Source: CAVTBX01 sp963733135 (lineage in GTDB: Bacteria; Actinomycetota; Thermoleophilia; Gaiellales; Gaiellaceae). From it: a stretch of 34,394 nucleotides of DNA. The notes under the pieces were generated by a model. That model searched no databases. It saw nothing but the letters and a program-made list of their open reading frames with translations, and was not told the DNA's origin. Every line of letters begins with the position of its first letter. Within the stretch, counting starts at the first letter, position 1. The translations under genes were made by a program, and so were the position numbers. The DNA lies in assembly GCA_963733135.1 (NCBI GenBank), contig CAVTBX010000002.1:1-34394 (forward strand). The letters run 5' to 3'. Positions 7,390-16,381 of this stretch are shown one piece after another.

Positions 7390-7729
7390 AGGACCCAAAC
7401 GGCTCGGGATCGTTCGGTGTCACCGGCCCGAGCTCGGCCTCAGCGTGAGCATCGGCGAGCCGGCGCTCGGTCCAGACCAGGAGCTCCCGAAGCGCCGCAA
7501 GCGACGCGGTGAGCTCGACAACTTCCTCACGCTCGGCCCGAACGCACGAAGCGCTGAGGGCGCCGACCTGCTCCAGGCGGTCGACCGTGCTGGCCGAAAG
7601 CGTGCGCCGGGCCTCCCGTTCGATCGCAGCCTGCCGAATGCGATCGCGCGCTCGCTCGAGCCGAGCCTCGAGCGCCGCCGCGCGTGCAGCGACGATGTCT
7701 GCGAAGAGCGCAAGGTCCACGGTGCGCAT
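7376..7729 (-). CDS. small coiled-coil protein of unknown function
   Basis: 117 residues, almost wholly helical and charged (Ala, Arg, Glu, Leu), with coiled-coil potential from about 15 to 95 and a disordered tail after ELGPVTPNDPEPF. One cysteine is present (SASCVRAEREE). ATG at 7727-7729 (MRTVDLALF) is preferred over an in-frame start 96 bp upstream, whose extra residues are Pro/Ser-rich and would run into nth. It follows nth by 56 bp on the same strand and may be co-transcribed. No family is recognised. Confidence 0.6.
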   Translation of the reverse strand: MRTVDLALFADIVAARAAALEARLERARDRIRQAAIEREARRTLSASTVDRLEQVGALSASCVRAEREEVVELTASLAALRELLVWTERRLADAHAEAELGPVTPNDPEPFGSSRAA

Positions 7730-7785
7730 TTGCCTGACGGTACGCCGCTCGGACGAACGAATGGGTAACGCCGGAGCCGAGGGTG

Positions 7786-8502
7786 TCAGCGAACTGTGCC
7801 GAAATCGACACGGCTCGCCGGGCAAAGCTCAGAGACGACGCAGTCGTGGCAGCGGGGGGCCCTGGCGATACAGACACGTCGTCCGTGCCAGATCAGGAGG
7901 TGCGGGAACCGAGCCCAGTCTTCTCGTGGAACGAGCCGCTTCAGGTCGACTTCGATCTTGGCGGGATCGTCCTGTCGGGTGAAGCCGAGCCGCTGAGAGA
8001 GACGCCGCACATGCGTGTCCACCACGACGCCCTGCGTGGCGCCTCGCTCGGCGGCTACGACGTTCGCGGTCTTGCGGCCCACCCCTGGAAGACGGACGAG
8101 CTCCTCGATGGAGATCGGCACCTGACGGTCGAACTCCTCGATCAGCATTACCATGGCGCCGCGCAGGTTTCGCGCCTTCTGGCGAAACGTCCCCGTCGGC
8201 CTGATGTCGGCCTCGAGCTCGGCGAGCGGCACGCCCAGGTAGTCCTCAGGCCTTCGGTACTTCTTGAAGAGAGCGCGCGTGACGCGATTGACCGTGACGT
8301 CGGTCGTCTGGGCGGAGAGCATGACGGACACCAGCAGCTCGAGATCGTCCAGAAAACGAAGCGCGATGACCGCGTCCGGGTGCTCGCGAGCGAGGTGCTC
8401 GATCACAGGCCCGATGCGTGCACGCTTGGGCGCGACCCGCCTCCGCACTTCGCGAACGTAGCTGCGGCGCGTCCCCGGCATGAGGCGGATTCTGTCCCGC
8501 AT
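7786..8502 (-). CDS. nth: endonuclease III, base-excision DNA glycosylase/AP lyase
   Basis: 238 residues. Removes oxidised pyrimidines and cleaves abasic sites. The helix-hairpin-helix LPGVGRKT (138-145) contains the catalytic lysine K144, and the catalytic aspartate is D162 in VDTHVRR. The C-terminal cysteines C211, C218, C221 and C227 have the C-x6-C-x2-C-x5-C spacing of the 4Fe-4S cluster. An early conserved segment reads LLVSVMLSAQTTDVTVNR. ATG at 8502 is used; a second ATG seven codons later (8481) is equally possible. The N-terminus is about 20 residues longer and more basic than in the E. coli enzyme. Confidence 0.95.
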   Translation of the reverse strand: MRDRIRLMPGTRRSYVREVRRRVAPKRARIGPVIEHLAREHPDAVIALRFLDDLELLVSVMLSAQTTDVTVNRVTRALFKKYRRPEDYLGVPLAELEADIRPTGTFRQKARNLRGAMVMLIEEFDRQVPISIEELVRLPGVGRKTANVVAAERGATQGVVVDTHVRRLSQRLGFTRQDDPAKIEVDLKRLVPREDWARFPHLLIWHGRRVCIARAPRCHDCVVSELCPASRVDFGTVR

Positions 8503-8687
8503 GGGCGCGAGGCGTCGTCAGATCGTGGTTTCCCGCGCGCGTGAAACTGGCCGCACCGCGCTGACCCTCCCCTGCTCACGCTCGAGCGTACCGCCGAGAA
8601 ACGCATCTGTGTGTGACACATGTGACGGAAGTCGCTCCAAAGTGGAGCGAAAGCGTGCGCTCGGGCGGCTGGGATCTCGCCTATGTC
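8503..8687. other. intergenic region between nth and addA
   Basis: 185 bp without a convincing gene. It holds the promoter side of nth, a short CACATGTG palindrome near 8617-8624, and a 7-bp hairpin at 8633-8649 downstream of addA. Confidence 0.6.
8633..8649. repeat. short perfect hairpin downstream of addA
   Basis: CGCTCCA pairs with TGGAGCG around an AAG loop. It sits about 40 bp beyond the addA stop on the minus strand but lacks a following U-run, so it could only be a weak or Rho-dependent end signal. Confidence 0.4.
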
Positions 8688-11600
8688 TCAGTCGGGCACT
8701 ACGTGCAGCCGGGGGCCCGCGCAGACGACGTCCAAAGCGGGACAACCGGGGCAGGCGAACTCGCTCGGCGTCGGATGGAAATCTCCCGCTTGGATCCGGT
8801 CGATCGCAGCGGTCAGCTCGGCTTCGAGATCGGGCAGCTCATCGCGGTCGAACGTCGTCGCGACAGGCTCGCCCGGGCGCTCGAGGAAGACGTACGTCAC
8901 CTCCACCGACTCCGCCCCGGCCCGGAACGCCGCCAGGGCGTAGACCAGCCGCTGGAGTCGGTACTCGGCCTCGACGACCTCGACCGGCGCATGCTCCTCG
9001 AGACGGTTGGTCTTGTAGTCGACGACGAGCGCCCTCCCGTCCGAAAGCGCAAACAGGTCGAGACGCCCGTGGAGCAGAACTCCGTCATGCTCGAACGCGA
9101 AGCTGAGCTCGGGCCGCGCACCGTCTGCCGTCCGCAGCCGCTCCGCGAGCAGCGACTCGTGCCACGCGGCGACGAGCGACTCGATCCGAGTCAGATCGTC
9201 GTCTGTCGCGGCGGGATACCGGGCCAGCACGCGGTCGCGAATTTCTTCCGTTCGCGCGTCCACCTCGAGCAGAACATGCACCGCATCGCCGATCTCCGTG
9301 GCGGCCAGCCCGGCCTCGCGTTCGACGGCCTCGCCGGTAGCGTCCGCGGGTCGCAGGCCCACGATCCGCTCGGCGAAGAACCGATACGAGCAGCGGTCGA
9401 AGAGCGCCAACGCGCTGTACGAGAGGCGTCTCACACGGTCGCCGACAGGCTGAGCCGGCGGCAGGAGCTCGGGCAGCTGAGGCGCAATCCGGGCAGAGCC
9501 TGACTCGTCGAGCGCGAACAGCTCGAGCTGTGCCACTCCGCTCTCACCGGGCGGTTCGAGCGTCGGCCCCTCCGCCGACACCTCTACGTCCACGAAAGCA
9601 CCGGCATCGACTCGCAGCAGGACGCGGGCGTCGTCCCGGTCGAGCTCGACGGGCTCGGCGTCAGCCTCCTTGAGACTCACGCCCAGACGTTGCAGGAGCC
9701 ATGCAAGCGGCGCCCGCGCGTCACGTCGGCTGGACGGGTCGGTTGCTCCCGAGATGATCAGCCGGTCGATCGCCCTCGTCATCGCCACGTAGAGAAGGCG
9801 CCTGCTCTCGGCCTCGTCGGCGGCGCGCTCGGCCTCCTTCACGTCCCCGTACTCGAACACCCCCGCCGCTTGACCGGTCACCGGGTTCACGAAGCGGAAT
9901 CCGAAGCGGCCATCCGGCAGACAGAGGATCTCGTCGGGAGACGGGGCAGGAGCGGCGCGCCCGGCGTCAGCGAGCACGACGACCTTGAACTCGAGCCCCT
10001 TCGCCGCGTGGACGGTCAGGAGCCGGATGGCGTCTCCCCCTTCTTCCTCGGCGACTGCCTCGACCTCCTTCGCGCCCGACGCCTCCCGGTCTCGCAGGAA
10101 GCGCACGAACCCCTCGATGTCCGGCCCTCGCAGCTCCTCGTACGACCGGGCGAGGCGGGCGAGCTTGCGGATGTTTGCGTAGCGACGCCTGCCGTCCCAC
10201 CGGGCGAGCACCGCGAGGTCGTAGTCGTGCTCGACGAGAATCCTCTCGCAGAGCCGTTCGAGGCCGAGCCGGGCGGCCGCCTTCGTCAGCCGCTCGTATC
10301 GCTGGCGGAACGCGCCGAAGAGGCGCCGGTCGCGCGCGTCGAGCGAGTCGGGAAGCTCACGCTCGAGCCCGGCGAAGAGCGGCCGCTTGCCCGCCGCCCG
10401 CCGAAGGAGAACCAGGGCGTCGTTCGAGATGCCGACGAAGGGCGATGCCAGCACGGTCACCAGCGCTTCGTCGTCGTAGCGATTGTGCAAGAGCCGGAGA
10501 TAGGCAAGCAGGTCGACGACCTGTTGCTGGCCGAAGTACCCGCGGCCCGCAGCCCGGTGGGTCGGCAGCCCCTCCCGGCGTAGCGCCTCCTCGTAGCGCT
10601 CGGCCTCGGTTCCGGCCATGAACAGGAGCACGATCTCGCCGGGAGTCGCCTCGCCGGCGTCCACGAGGTTGCGGAGCCGCGCTGCAAGGTGCCGCGCCTC
10701 GGCGACGCGCCAGTGGACGTCCGAGCCGCGGTACGCCGTCTTGTCGGTGACGAGCAGCTCGACACCCGGCCCGAAGAGGGGATCGGGGAATCGCCCCGAG
10801 GCGACGAGCGGCTCGAAGTCGCCGCCGAACTCCGTTCCGAAAACGTGGTTCACGACCGAGAGCACCTCGGGCCGTGACCGGTAGTTCCTGGTCAGTGCGA
10901 CGACGCCCTCGCTCGACGCTCGACGCTCGCGGAAGACCGCGACGTCGGCATGGCGGAAGCGGTAGATGGACTGGAACTCGTCGCCGACGAAGAAGAGCTC
11001 CTCGGCGTCGAGCAGGTCTACGAGCTCGCACTGGAGGCGGTTCGTGTCCTGGAACTCGTCGACCATCACCGACCGGAAGCGCCAGCTCGTGCGCTCTCGA
11101 ACCTCGGGATGCTCTCGGAGGAGGTCGCGGGCCCGAAGCTGGAGATCCTCGAAGTCGAGCGCCGACTCGACCGCCTTTGCCGCCGCGTACGCGCGGTCGA
11201 AACCGCCGAGCAGCGCCTCCAGAAGAGTGCGGTCACGCGCGGCGACAGCCTCGAGCGCTGCCACCTCGACCTCCTCCAGTGCCTCGTTGTACCCAGCGAA
11301 GCGCTCCGACTCGGCCGTTTCCACCCGCAGCTCGCTCAGATCCAGGAGACGCTCGGGAGCCGGCAACGGCGAAAGGAGCTCGAGCGCGGCCTCGACCGCG
11401 GAGGCGCCCTCGTCCCGCCCAACCGCGGCGAGCGTGACCCGGGCGGTTTCCTCGAGCTCGCCGACGCGCTCGGCGAGGCGGCTTCCTTCGCTTCCTTCCA
11501 GGACAAGCGGGCGGCCGCCCGAGCGCAGGCGCTCGAAGACGCCCCGGAGCATGCGGCCAAGTCGCTCGGCGCCGTACGTCGCGAGAAGGCGTACGCGGTC

Positions 11601-12038
11601 GGGGTCATGGCCGGCACAGAACTCGGCGAGCGCTGAGTCGAAGGCCTCCGTCGCGAGGACGCGCGCCTGGCTCTCGTCCAGGACACGAAAGCGCGGGTCG
11701 AGCCCGGCTTCGAAGGGATGGTTTCGAAGCAGGCGCGAGCAGAACCCGTGGATGGTCGAGATCCAGGCCCGGTCGACCTCGCGCACGAGGTCCGGGCGGC
11801 CGAGCTCGGCGAACCGGTCGCGAATCCGAGTCCGGAGCTCGCCGGCGGCGCGTTCCGTGTAGGTGATCACGAGCAGCGAGTCGACCGAGAGGCCGCGCTC
11901 GCATACCGCCAGGACGAACCGCTCGACGAGAACCCTCGTCTTGCCCGTGCCCGCGCCCGCGGAGACGAACACGACGCCGGATTCCTCGATCGCCCTGGTC
12001 TGCTCGGGGTTGGCGGCCCTCGTCTCCGTCGCGCTCAC
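8688..12038 (-). CDS. addA: AddA-type UvrD helicase / RecB-like nuclease
   Basis: 1116 residues. Helicase-nuclease subunit for resection of double-strand breaks before recombination. Walker A SAGAGTGKT is at 26-34 and ITYTERAAGELR follows. Walker B is VDEFQDTNR (326-334), with GDEFQSIYRFR at 352-362, NYRS at 385-388, HAAKGLEF at 677-684 and YVAMTRA at 750-756. The C-terminal PD-(D/E)XK nuclease has H921, D994 and VVDYKTN (D1007, K1009). C883 and CPGCPALDVVC (C1096, C1099, C1106) look like a four-cysteine Fe-S staple. The start is GTG at 12036-12038, whose GTGA overlaps the addB stop, so the pair is translationally coupled. The open frame reaching 12878 is ignored because it overlaps addB. Confidence 0.93.
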   Translation of the reverse strand: MSATETRAANPEQTRAIEESGVVFVSAGAGTGKTRVLVERFVLAVCERGLSVDSLLVITYTERAAGELRTRIRDRFAELGRPDLVREVDRAWISTIHGFCSRLLRNHPFEAGLDPRFRVLDESQARVLATEAFDSALAEFCAGHDPDRVRLLATYGAERLGRMLRGVFERLRSGGRPLVLEGSEGSRLAERVGELEETARVTLAAVGRDEGASAVEAALELLSPLPAPERLLDLSELRVETAESERFAGYNEALEEVEVAALEAVAARDRTLLEALLGGFDRAYAAAKAVESALDFEDLQLRARDLLREHPEVRERTSWRFRSVMVDEFQDTNRLQCELVDLLDAEELFFVGDEFQSIYRFRHADVAVFRERRASSEGVVALTRNYRSRPEVLSVVNHVFGTEFGGDFEPLVASGRFPDPLFGPGVELLVTDKTAYRGSDVHWRVAEARHLAARLRNLVDAGEATPGEIVLLFMAGTEAERYEEALRREGLPTHRAAGRGYFGQQQVVDLLAYLRLLHNRYDDEALVTVLASPFVGISNDALVLLRRAAGKRPLFAGLERELPDSLDARDRRLFGAFRQRYERLTKAAARLGLERLCERILVEHDYDLAVLARWDGRRRYANIRKLARLARSYEELRGPDIEGFVRFLRDREASGAKEVEAVAEEEGGDAIRLLTVHAAKGLEFKVVVLADAGRAAPAPSPDEILCLPDGRFGFRFVNPVTGQAAGVFEYGDVKEAERAADEAESRRLLYVAMTRAIDRLIISGATDPSSRRDARAPLAWLLQRLGVSLKEADAEPVELDRDDARVLLRVDAGAFVDVEVSAEGPTLEPPGESGVAQLELFALDESGSARIAPQLPELLPPAQPVGDRVRRLSYSALALFDRCSYRFFAERIVGLRPADATGEAVEREAGLAATEIGDAVHVLLEVDARTEEIRDRVLARYPAATDDDLTRIESLVAAWHESLLAERLRTADGARPELSFAFEHDGVLLHGRLDLFALSDGRALVVDYKTNRLEEHAPVEVVEAEYRLQRLVYALAAFRAGAESVEVTYVFLERPGEPVATTFDRDELPDLEAELTAAIDRIQAGDFHPTPSEFACPGCPALDVVCAGPRLHVVPD

Positions 12039-14986
12039 GCTCGCCGCACCCGGCACATCGGCCAGCGATCGCACCATGACGGGCACTCGCCGCGGCGCGG
12101 ATCGTGCTCCACGTCGCCTGCCCGGATCCTCTCGACGGCCGATCGGGCACGCTCCTTGGCGCTCTCGACGCGACCCCAGAACTCCTCGTCGGAGAGGTAG
12201 TCGGGCCGCTTGAGCCCCGGCACCTCTTGCCGAGCGGCCTCGGCGAGCACGAGCCCGCGCGCCTCGCGGGAGCCCGCCAGCGCCCGGTAGAGGCCGCCGA
12301 GCGGCTCGATCCCGACGAGGTCGCGCAAGGCGAGGACGTAGAGCGGGACCTGAAGCTTTCCCTCGGATTCGATCTGCGCCGCGGAGTGCGAGGTCTTGCC
12401 GGACTTGTAGTCCTGGACGATCCCGCGGGCGCTGAAGGGATCGACGTCGATCCGGTCGATCTTTCCGGAGACCGTGAAGCCGCCGAGGTCGAGGCCGCGC
12501 TGGAGCTCGACCGGCGCGCTCGCCGACCCGAACGCCACCTCGAACCGCCGCGGAACGAGCGGGAAGCCGAGCTCGAGCTCCTGCCTCACGAACTGCTCGA
12601 GGTCGCGCGCGAGGCCACCTTCGAGCTCGAGGAGCTCGACCTCGGAGAGCTCGATCCGGACCTGGCCCGCGATCGCATCGCTCAGGCACTCGCGCATGAA
12701 CTCGAGCGCTTCGTCGAGGCGGTCGGCCGCGACCTGATCGACGCCGAGCCGCTTCGGCAGCCCGGAGTAGAACCGGTAGAGGGCGCCGTGCGCGACCGAG
12801 CCGCGGAGCCGTGCGTCCACCTCCGCGTCGATCGTCTTCGGATCGACGACGCGGTCGACGAGCCACATCGAGGAGCATTCCCCGAACGTCTCGAGCTCGG
12901 TCGCCGAGAACCGCAGCCGCTCGCGCAGCTCCTCGAGAACGTCCGGATGGGTCAGCCGGGTCGGCCGCGAGAACGCCCCGAGGGCGCGGTCGATCCTGCG
13001 CTCCCAGCCGTTCGCTGCCGCGAGAGCCCGCGCTTCATCGGCATCGACGGAAGCCAGGGCCGCAGCAGCCCGCAGCCGCTCGCGTTCGGTCGGCGCGCGA
13101 TCGAGCTCCCACGAGAGCGCGGAGAGCGGCCGTCGGCGCGTCCACCTCGCCACCTCGTCCGAGTCGAAGCGCGACCGGACCTCCTCCCAGAAGGGGCTCG
13201 GCTCCCGGGGCCGGCCGTCGTCCGAGGCTGCCTCGCGGGCGAGCGTGAGCCGCCGCCACGCACGCGTGCAGGCTGTGTAGAAGAGGAAGCGGTCGCGGGC
13301 GAGCGGATCGGGGCGGACGAGGCGTAGGTTACGCCGAGCCGCCTCGAGCGCAGTGCGCGCCTCGTCCGGCAGGAACGGCGTCTCGCTCGTACGACGCGGC
13401 AGCGTCCCCTCCTCCAGGCCGACCACGAAGGCCGCCTCGAACCTCCGCGTGCGAGCGCGGAGAAGGTCGAGAACGGCGACCCGGCCGGGATCGCGGGTGC
13501 CCGGCTCGCGAACCGGCGCCCGCTCGAGCGCGGCCACGACTGTCTCTCGGCTCAGACGGCCGCCCAGGCTCTCCCAGCCCGCGAGCTCGTCGGAGAGGCG
13601 CTCGACCGCGTCTCGCGCGCGAAGGTCGCCTCGCGCGTCCTCGCCTGTCGGGGGCCGGTGAAGCCCGTAGGAGGCCCGTAGCATCGACTGCGCCAGCGAA
13701 CGGACGAGCTCGGGCAGCGCGTTCTCTGCCCCGGCCCGAACCTCGTCGAGCGCGGGGATGCCGTGGCCGAGCAGCTTCCTCGTCTCCTCCTCGACTCGAG
13801 CCGGATCCGAGATCGCGCGGCCACGCAGACGGCCCTCGACGAAGTCGGCGCGCGTTCGAGCCAGGCCGGAGTACGGGGAGCGAAGGAAGGAGAAGAGCTC
13901 CCGACGCCCGCCCCCGAGCCAGGCGTACCGGAGCAGCCCGACGAGGGCCTTGCCGAAGGGCGTCCGGCCGAATGTGGGCCGGGCTTCGAATGCGAACGGG
14001 ATGCCGAGCTCGGCGAAGACGGTCTCGAGCGGGCCACGCAGCTTCTCGACGCTCGGCGCGACGATTGCGATCTGCTCGGGCACCGTGCCGTCGCGTAGGA
14101 GCGCCAGGATCTCTTCGCCGACCAGCTCCAGAACCGCACGGGCGCCGGCGGCTTCGAGAAACCGCACCGCACCGTCGAGCGGCGGCGGTTCCGAGGCCGT
14201 TTCCGCAAAGAGCGAGCGCTCCAGGTGGGCGAGCGCAGGCGCGTCGTACCAGGGCTGGGCGGGCAGCTCCTCGACTCGGCCGTCGGCGAGACGGGCCAGG
14301 TCGTTCGCGGTTCGCTCGAGCGACGCGAAGACCGCGCGTCCCGGCTCGTACGGAAGAGAGACAGTGACCTCTGTTCGCCCGGCCAGCGCCTCGAGGAGCA
14401 GCCACTGCGCCCCGGTGAGGTCTTCGAAGCCGTAGGCGAGGATCGGGGTCTCGTCCCAGGCCGAGAAGTCCGAGCCGGCGAGCTCGGCCGCTCGAGCACG
14501 TGCGAGGTCGCGATCCCAGACGCCCAGCCGGTCGAGCTCGGCGCGGTAGGCGTCGTAGAGCACCGCGAGGTCGCCCTCGAGCGCTTCATGCCCGAGGAGC
14601 GCCGATTCGAGGTCGGACACGGCGTCGGCGAGGGCGTCGGCGAAACCGGGGAACCGTGCGGAGGCCCCGAGCCCGTTCAACGACGCGCCGGCCACGACCC
14701 GCGAGACGAGCAGCGACCGTGCAACGGGTCCGAGCACCGGTCGGCGGGAGGCCTGGGCTTCGGCGCCCGCACGGTCGAGCACCCGGTCGAAGAGGTCGTC
14801 GAATGTACCGATCTGGCCACCGAGGAGGCCGCCCGCGCGACCGATCAGCTCCCGCTCGACGCGCTCGACGTCGGTCCGGTTCGGGACGACCAGGAAGGGC
14901 TCGCGCCCGAGCGCGGCGAGGTACTGATCCAACAGATGCGCGACCTTGCCGGCGTTCGCAGGGCCGACGAAGAGCGCCAGCGGCAT
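12035..14986 (-). CDS. addB: AddB-type helicase-like / nuclease subunit (Fe-S)
   Basis: 983 residues from ATG at 14986; partner of AddA. The N-terminal nucleotide-binding motif is degenerate (GPANAGKV at 8-15, lacking the usual Ser/Thr after Lys). The central region is typical of the inactive helicase fold (LAYGFEDLTGAQWLLLEAL; RPTFGRTPFGKALVGLLRY). The C-terminal PD-(D/E)XK nuclease has H733, GKIDRID with D844, QDYKSGKT with D859 and K861, and Q879. Cysteines C704, C968, C972 and C978 fit the AddB 4Fe-4S arrangement. An ATG nine bases upstream (14995) is possible. A TACAAT box ends 7 bp before 14986, pointing to a leaderless transcript starting there. Confidence 0.9.
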   Translation of the reverse strand: MPLALFVGPANAGKVAHLLDQYLAALGREPFLVVPNRTDVERVERELIGRAGGLLGGQIGTFDDLFDRVLDRAGAEAQASRRPVLGPVARSLLVSRVVAGASLNGLGASARFPGFADALADAVSDLESALLGHEALEGDLAVLYDAYRAELDRLGVWDRDLARARAAELAGSDFSAWDETPILAYGFEDLTGAQWLLLEALAGRTEVTVSLPYEPGRAVFASLERTANDLARLADGRVEELPAQPWYDAPALAHLERSLFAETASEPPPLDGAVRFLEAAGARAVLELVGEEILALLRDGTVPEQIAIVAPSVEKLRGPLETVFAELGIPFAFEARPTFGRTPFGKALVGLLRYAWLGGGRRELFSFLRSPYSGLARTRADFVEGRLRGRAISDPARVEEETRKLLGHGIPALDEVRAGAENALPELVRSLAQSMLRASYGLHRPPTGEDARGDLRARDAVERLSDELAGWESLGGRLSRETVVAALERAPVREPGTRDPGRVAVLDLLRARTRRFEAAFVVGLEEGTLPRRTSETPFLPDEARTALEAARRNLRLVRPDPLARDRFLFYTACTRAWRRLTLAREAASDDGRPREPSPFWEEVRSRFDSDEVARWTRRRPLSALSWELDRAPTERERLRAAAALASVDADEARALAAANGWERRIDRALGAFSRPTRLTHPDVLEELRERLRFSATELETFGECSSMWLVDRVVDPKTIDAEVDARLRGSVAHGALYRFYSGLPKRLGVDQVAADRLDEALEFMRECLSDAIAGQVRIELSEVELLELEGGLARDLEQFVRQELELGFPLVPRRFEVAFGSASAPVELQRGLDLGGFTVSGKIDRIDVDPFSARGIVQDYKSGKTSHSAAQIESEGKLQVPLYVLALRDLVGIEPLGGLYRALAGSREARGLVLAEAARQEVPGLKRPDYLSDEEFWGRVESAKERARSAVERIRAGDVEHDPRRGECPSWCDRWPMCRVRRA

Positions 14987-14993
14987 TCGGCCC

Positions 14994-14999
14994 ATTGTA
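14994..14999 (-). promoter_or_regulatory. -10 element TACAAT of addBA (leaderless start)
   Basis: On the minus strand TACAAT is followed by exactly 7 nt and then the ATG at 14986. No -35 consensus is visible upstream. Confidence 0.45.
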
Positions 15000-15022
15000 C
15001 TTCGGGCCCCGGAAGCTCCGGA

Positions 15023-15051
15023 GCCGCCGCAGGCGGCGGGCGAATCGCGCC
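15023..15051. repeat. half copy of dispersed palindromic element
   Basis: A 6-bp hairpin (GCCGCC, loop GCA, GGCGGC; 15023-15037) is followed by GGGCGAATCGCGCC (15038-15051). This is the same left half found in the full copies at 15062 and 23479. The right arm of the core is missing. Confidence 0.7.
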
Positions 15052-15061
15052 GGGTGTTGGA

Positions 15062-15135
15062 GGCCGCGCCAGCGGCCGGGCGAATTGCGCCGCCTTTCGC
15101 GCGATTCACATGGAGCAACCGGCGAAGCCGGTTGC
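15062..15135. repeat. full copy of dispersed palindromic element (copy 1)
   Basis: Left hairpin GGCCGC / GCGGCC (loop GCCA, 15062-15077); GGGC spacer; core arms GAATTGCGC (15082-15090) and GCGCGATTC (15099-15107) with an 8-nt loop; right hairpin GCAACCGGC / GCCGGTTGC (loop GAA, 15115-15135). The core matches the copy at 23494-23523 except for one C-to-T change that keeps pairing as G-U. It lies between the sugar-importer operon and addB. Confidence 0.8.
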
Positions 15136-15199
15136 GTTCACTGCGGCCGGCTGCGTTCACCCGCGCCTCGCCGTTGGAGGACGCTAGGGGACTGACGGC

Positions 15200-16381
15200 C
15201 TACTCGACCCTGATGTGCGCGTCGGCGAACACGGCGATACCGCCCGGGCTGCTAGACACCTCGTTGTCTCGCAAGAAGGCGTGCGCCCGATAGTGGGAGA
15301 CGATCGCGTATCCGCCGCGCATGCCGTCGGAGGATGCGTGATCGGGGCGCGTGCCGCGAACGGAGTTCTCGTGGATCTCGCAGTGGGAGTAGTCAGTGCA
15401 GAGGATCCCGATGCCGAGCGTGTCTTCGATCTCGTTTTCCTCGACCGTCGCCATCGACATCTCGTTCACCGTGATTCCGCGGAGGGTGGTCCCGCGCACG
15501 TGGTTCTCTCGGATCAGAGCCTGGACGGAGTTGGCGACGATTCCCTCCTGGCCGCCTGAGATCGCGCAGTCCTCGATCGTGCTGGGCGTGAGATCCGCGG
15601 AGAACGAGATGTCGATCCCCTGCCCGTACTCGCTCCGGAGCGAGGATACGGAGCAGTCTCGAATCGTCACCTCGCTCCGCCGGGCGTTGATCCCGTCGAG
15701 CTCGGCGCCTCGGACGTGCACGTTGTCGAGGACGACCCGCTCGGAATCCTCGACGGCGATTCCGTACCTGCCGCCGACCACCGACACGTCTCTGACGGTG
15801 ACTCCGTCGGCGGTGACCACGATGCCGCCGCGAACCACGGCCCCTGGCTCTCCGTCGAGAACCTGCTCGTAGTCGAGGACGAGCGGTCCCTGGTGCACAC
15901 CCGAGGCGAGATGCACCGTGGGCGGCCGCGTCGTCCAGGCCACGCTACCCGCGGCGGCGAGGACGGCCAGCACAGCCACCGCCGCTCCGGAGCCCGCTCT
16001 TCCCAGCTCGCCGCCGTCCTCTCCGTAGGAAAGGCAGCGAAGCGGAAAGACGGCGTGCCCGAGCACCTGCGCGAGCACCCACGACCCGGCGAACAACGCG
16101 AGAGCCGGGCCCAGCGGTGCGTCGATATCGAGCGGAACGGCAAGGCCCATGATCGCGCCGAGCTCGGCAAGCCCGAGCGGCAGGGCGAGCCAGCCCGGTT
16201 GGTACGGAAAGAGTCGGTGGTAGACGAGCAGCTCCGCGAGGAGGCCGACCCCCAGCATGAGCGCCGCGAGCTCGAGCGGCCACCAGACGTGAAGCCCGAG
16301 CGCGAGCCCACCGCCCACGAGGAGAGGAAGGAACGCAGCGGCGAGCCGGGTCTCGAAGCGCCCCCTCAGCGTGTACGCCAA
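15200..16381 (-). CDS. membrane protein with extracytoplasmic right-handed parallel beta-helix
   Basis: 393 residues. About five membrane helices fill the N-terminal 150 residues. Short imperfect repeats follow with alternating VxxxDxxV, GIxxxDSxxVxLxNVxVxG and GIxVxxxSxxxIxxNxI patterns, the signature of NosD-like/right-handed beta-helix domains that often bind or modify carbohydrates. Several cysteines lie in the helix (CSV, CAI, CTDYSHC). The start is taken as TTG at 16379-16381 because AGGAAGGTGGAG lies just upstream; this overlaps the FAD-protein gene by 16 bp. It is the last gene of the sugar-importer operon. A role in surface carbohydrate handling is inferred from context only. Confidence 0.75.
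   Translation of the reverse strand: MAYTLRGRFETRLAAAFLPLLVGGGLALGLHVWWPLELAALMLGVGLLAELLVYHRLFPYQPGWLALPLGLAELGAIMGLAVPLDIDAPLGPALALFAGSWVLAQVLGHAVFPLRCLSYGEDGGELGRAGSGAAVAVLAVLAAAGSVAWTTRPPTVHLASGVHQGPLVLDYEQVLDGEPGAVVRGGIVVTADGVTVRDVSVVGGRYGIAVEDSERVVLDNVHVRGAELDGINARRSEVTIRDCSVSSLRSEYGQGIDISFSADLTPSTIEDCAISGGQEGIVANSVQALIRENHVRGTTLRGITVNEMSMATVEENEIEDTLGIGILCTDYSHCEIHENSVRGTRPDHASSDGMRGGYAIVSHYRAHAFLRDNEVSSSPGGIAVFADAHIRVE

Noticed and set aside
8609..8626. CRP-like site (TGTGA-type half sites around CACATGTG) upstream of nth
   Set aside because: The half sites are in direct rather than inverted arrangement apart from an 8-bp palindrome; too weak to call.
12039..12878. N-terminal extension of addA by 280 codons
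   Set aside because: It lies within addB in another frame, is Arg/Pro-rich and lacks similarity; the GTG at 12038 overlapping the addB stop is the natural start.
12104..13327. A 407-codon open frame antisense to addB, and similar ones at 14225-15187, 24723-25979 and 30524-32212
   Set aside because: Each is fully covered by a well-supported gene on the other strand and shows no domain pattern or ribosome binding site.
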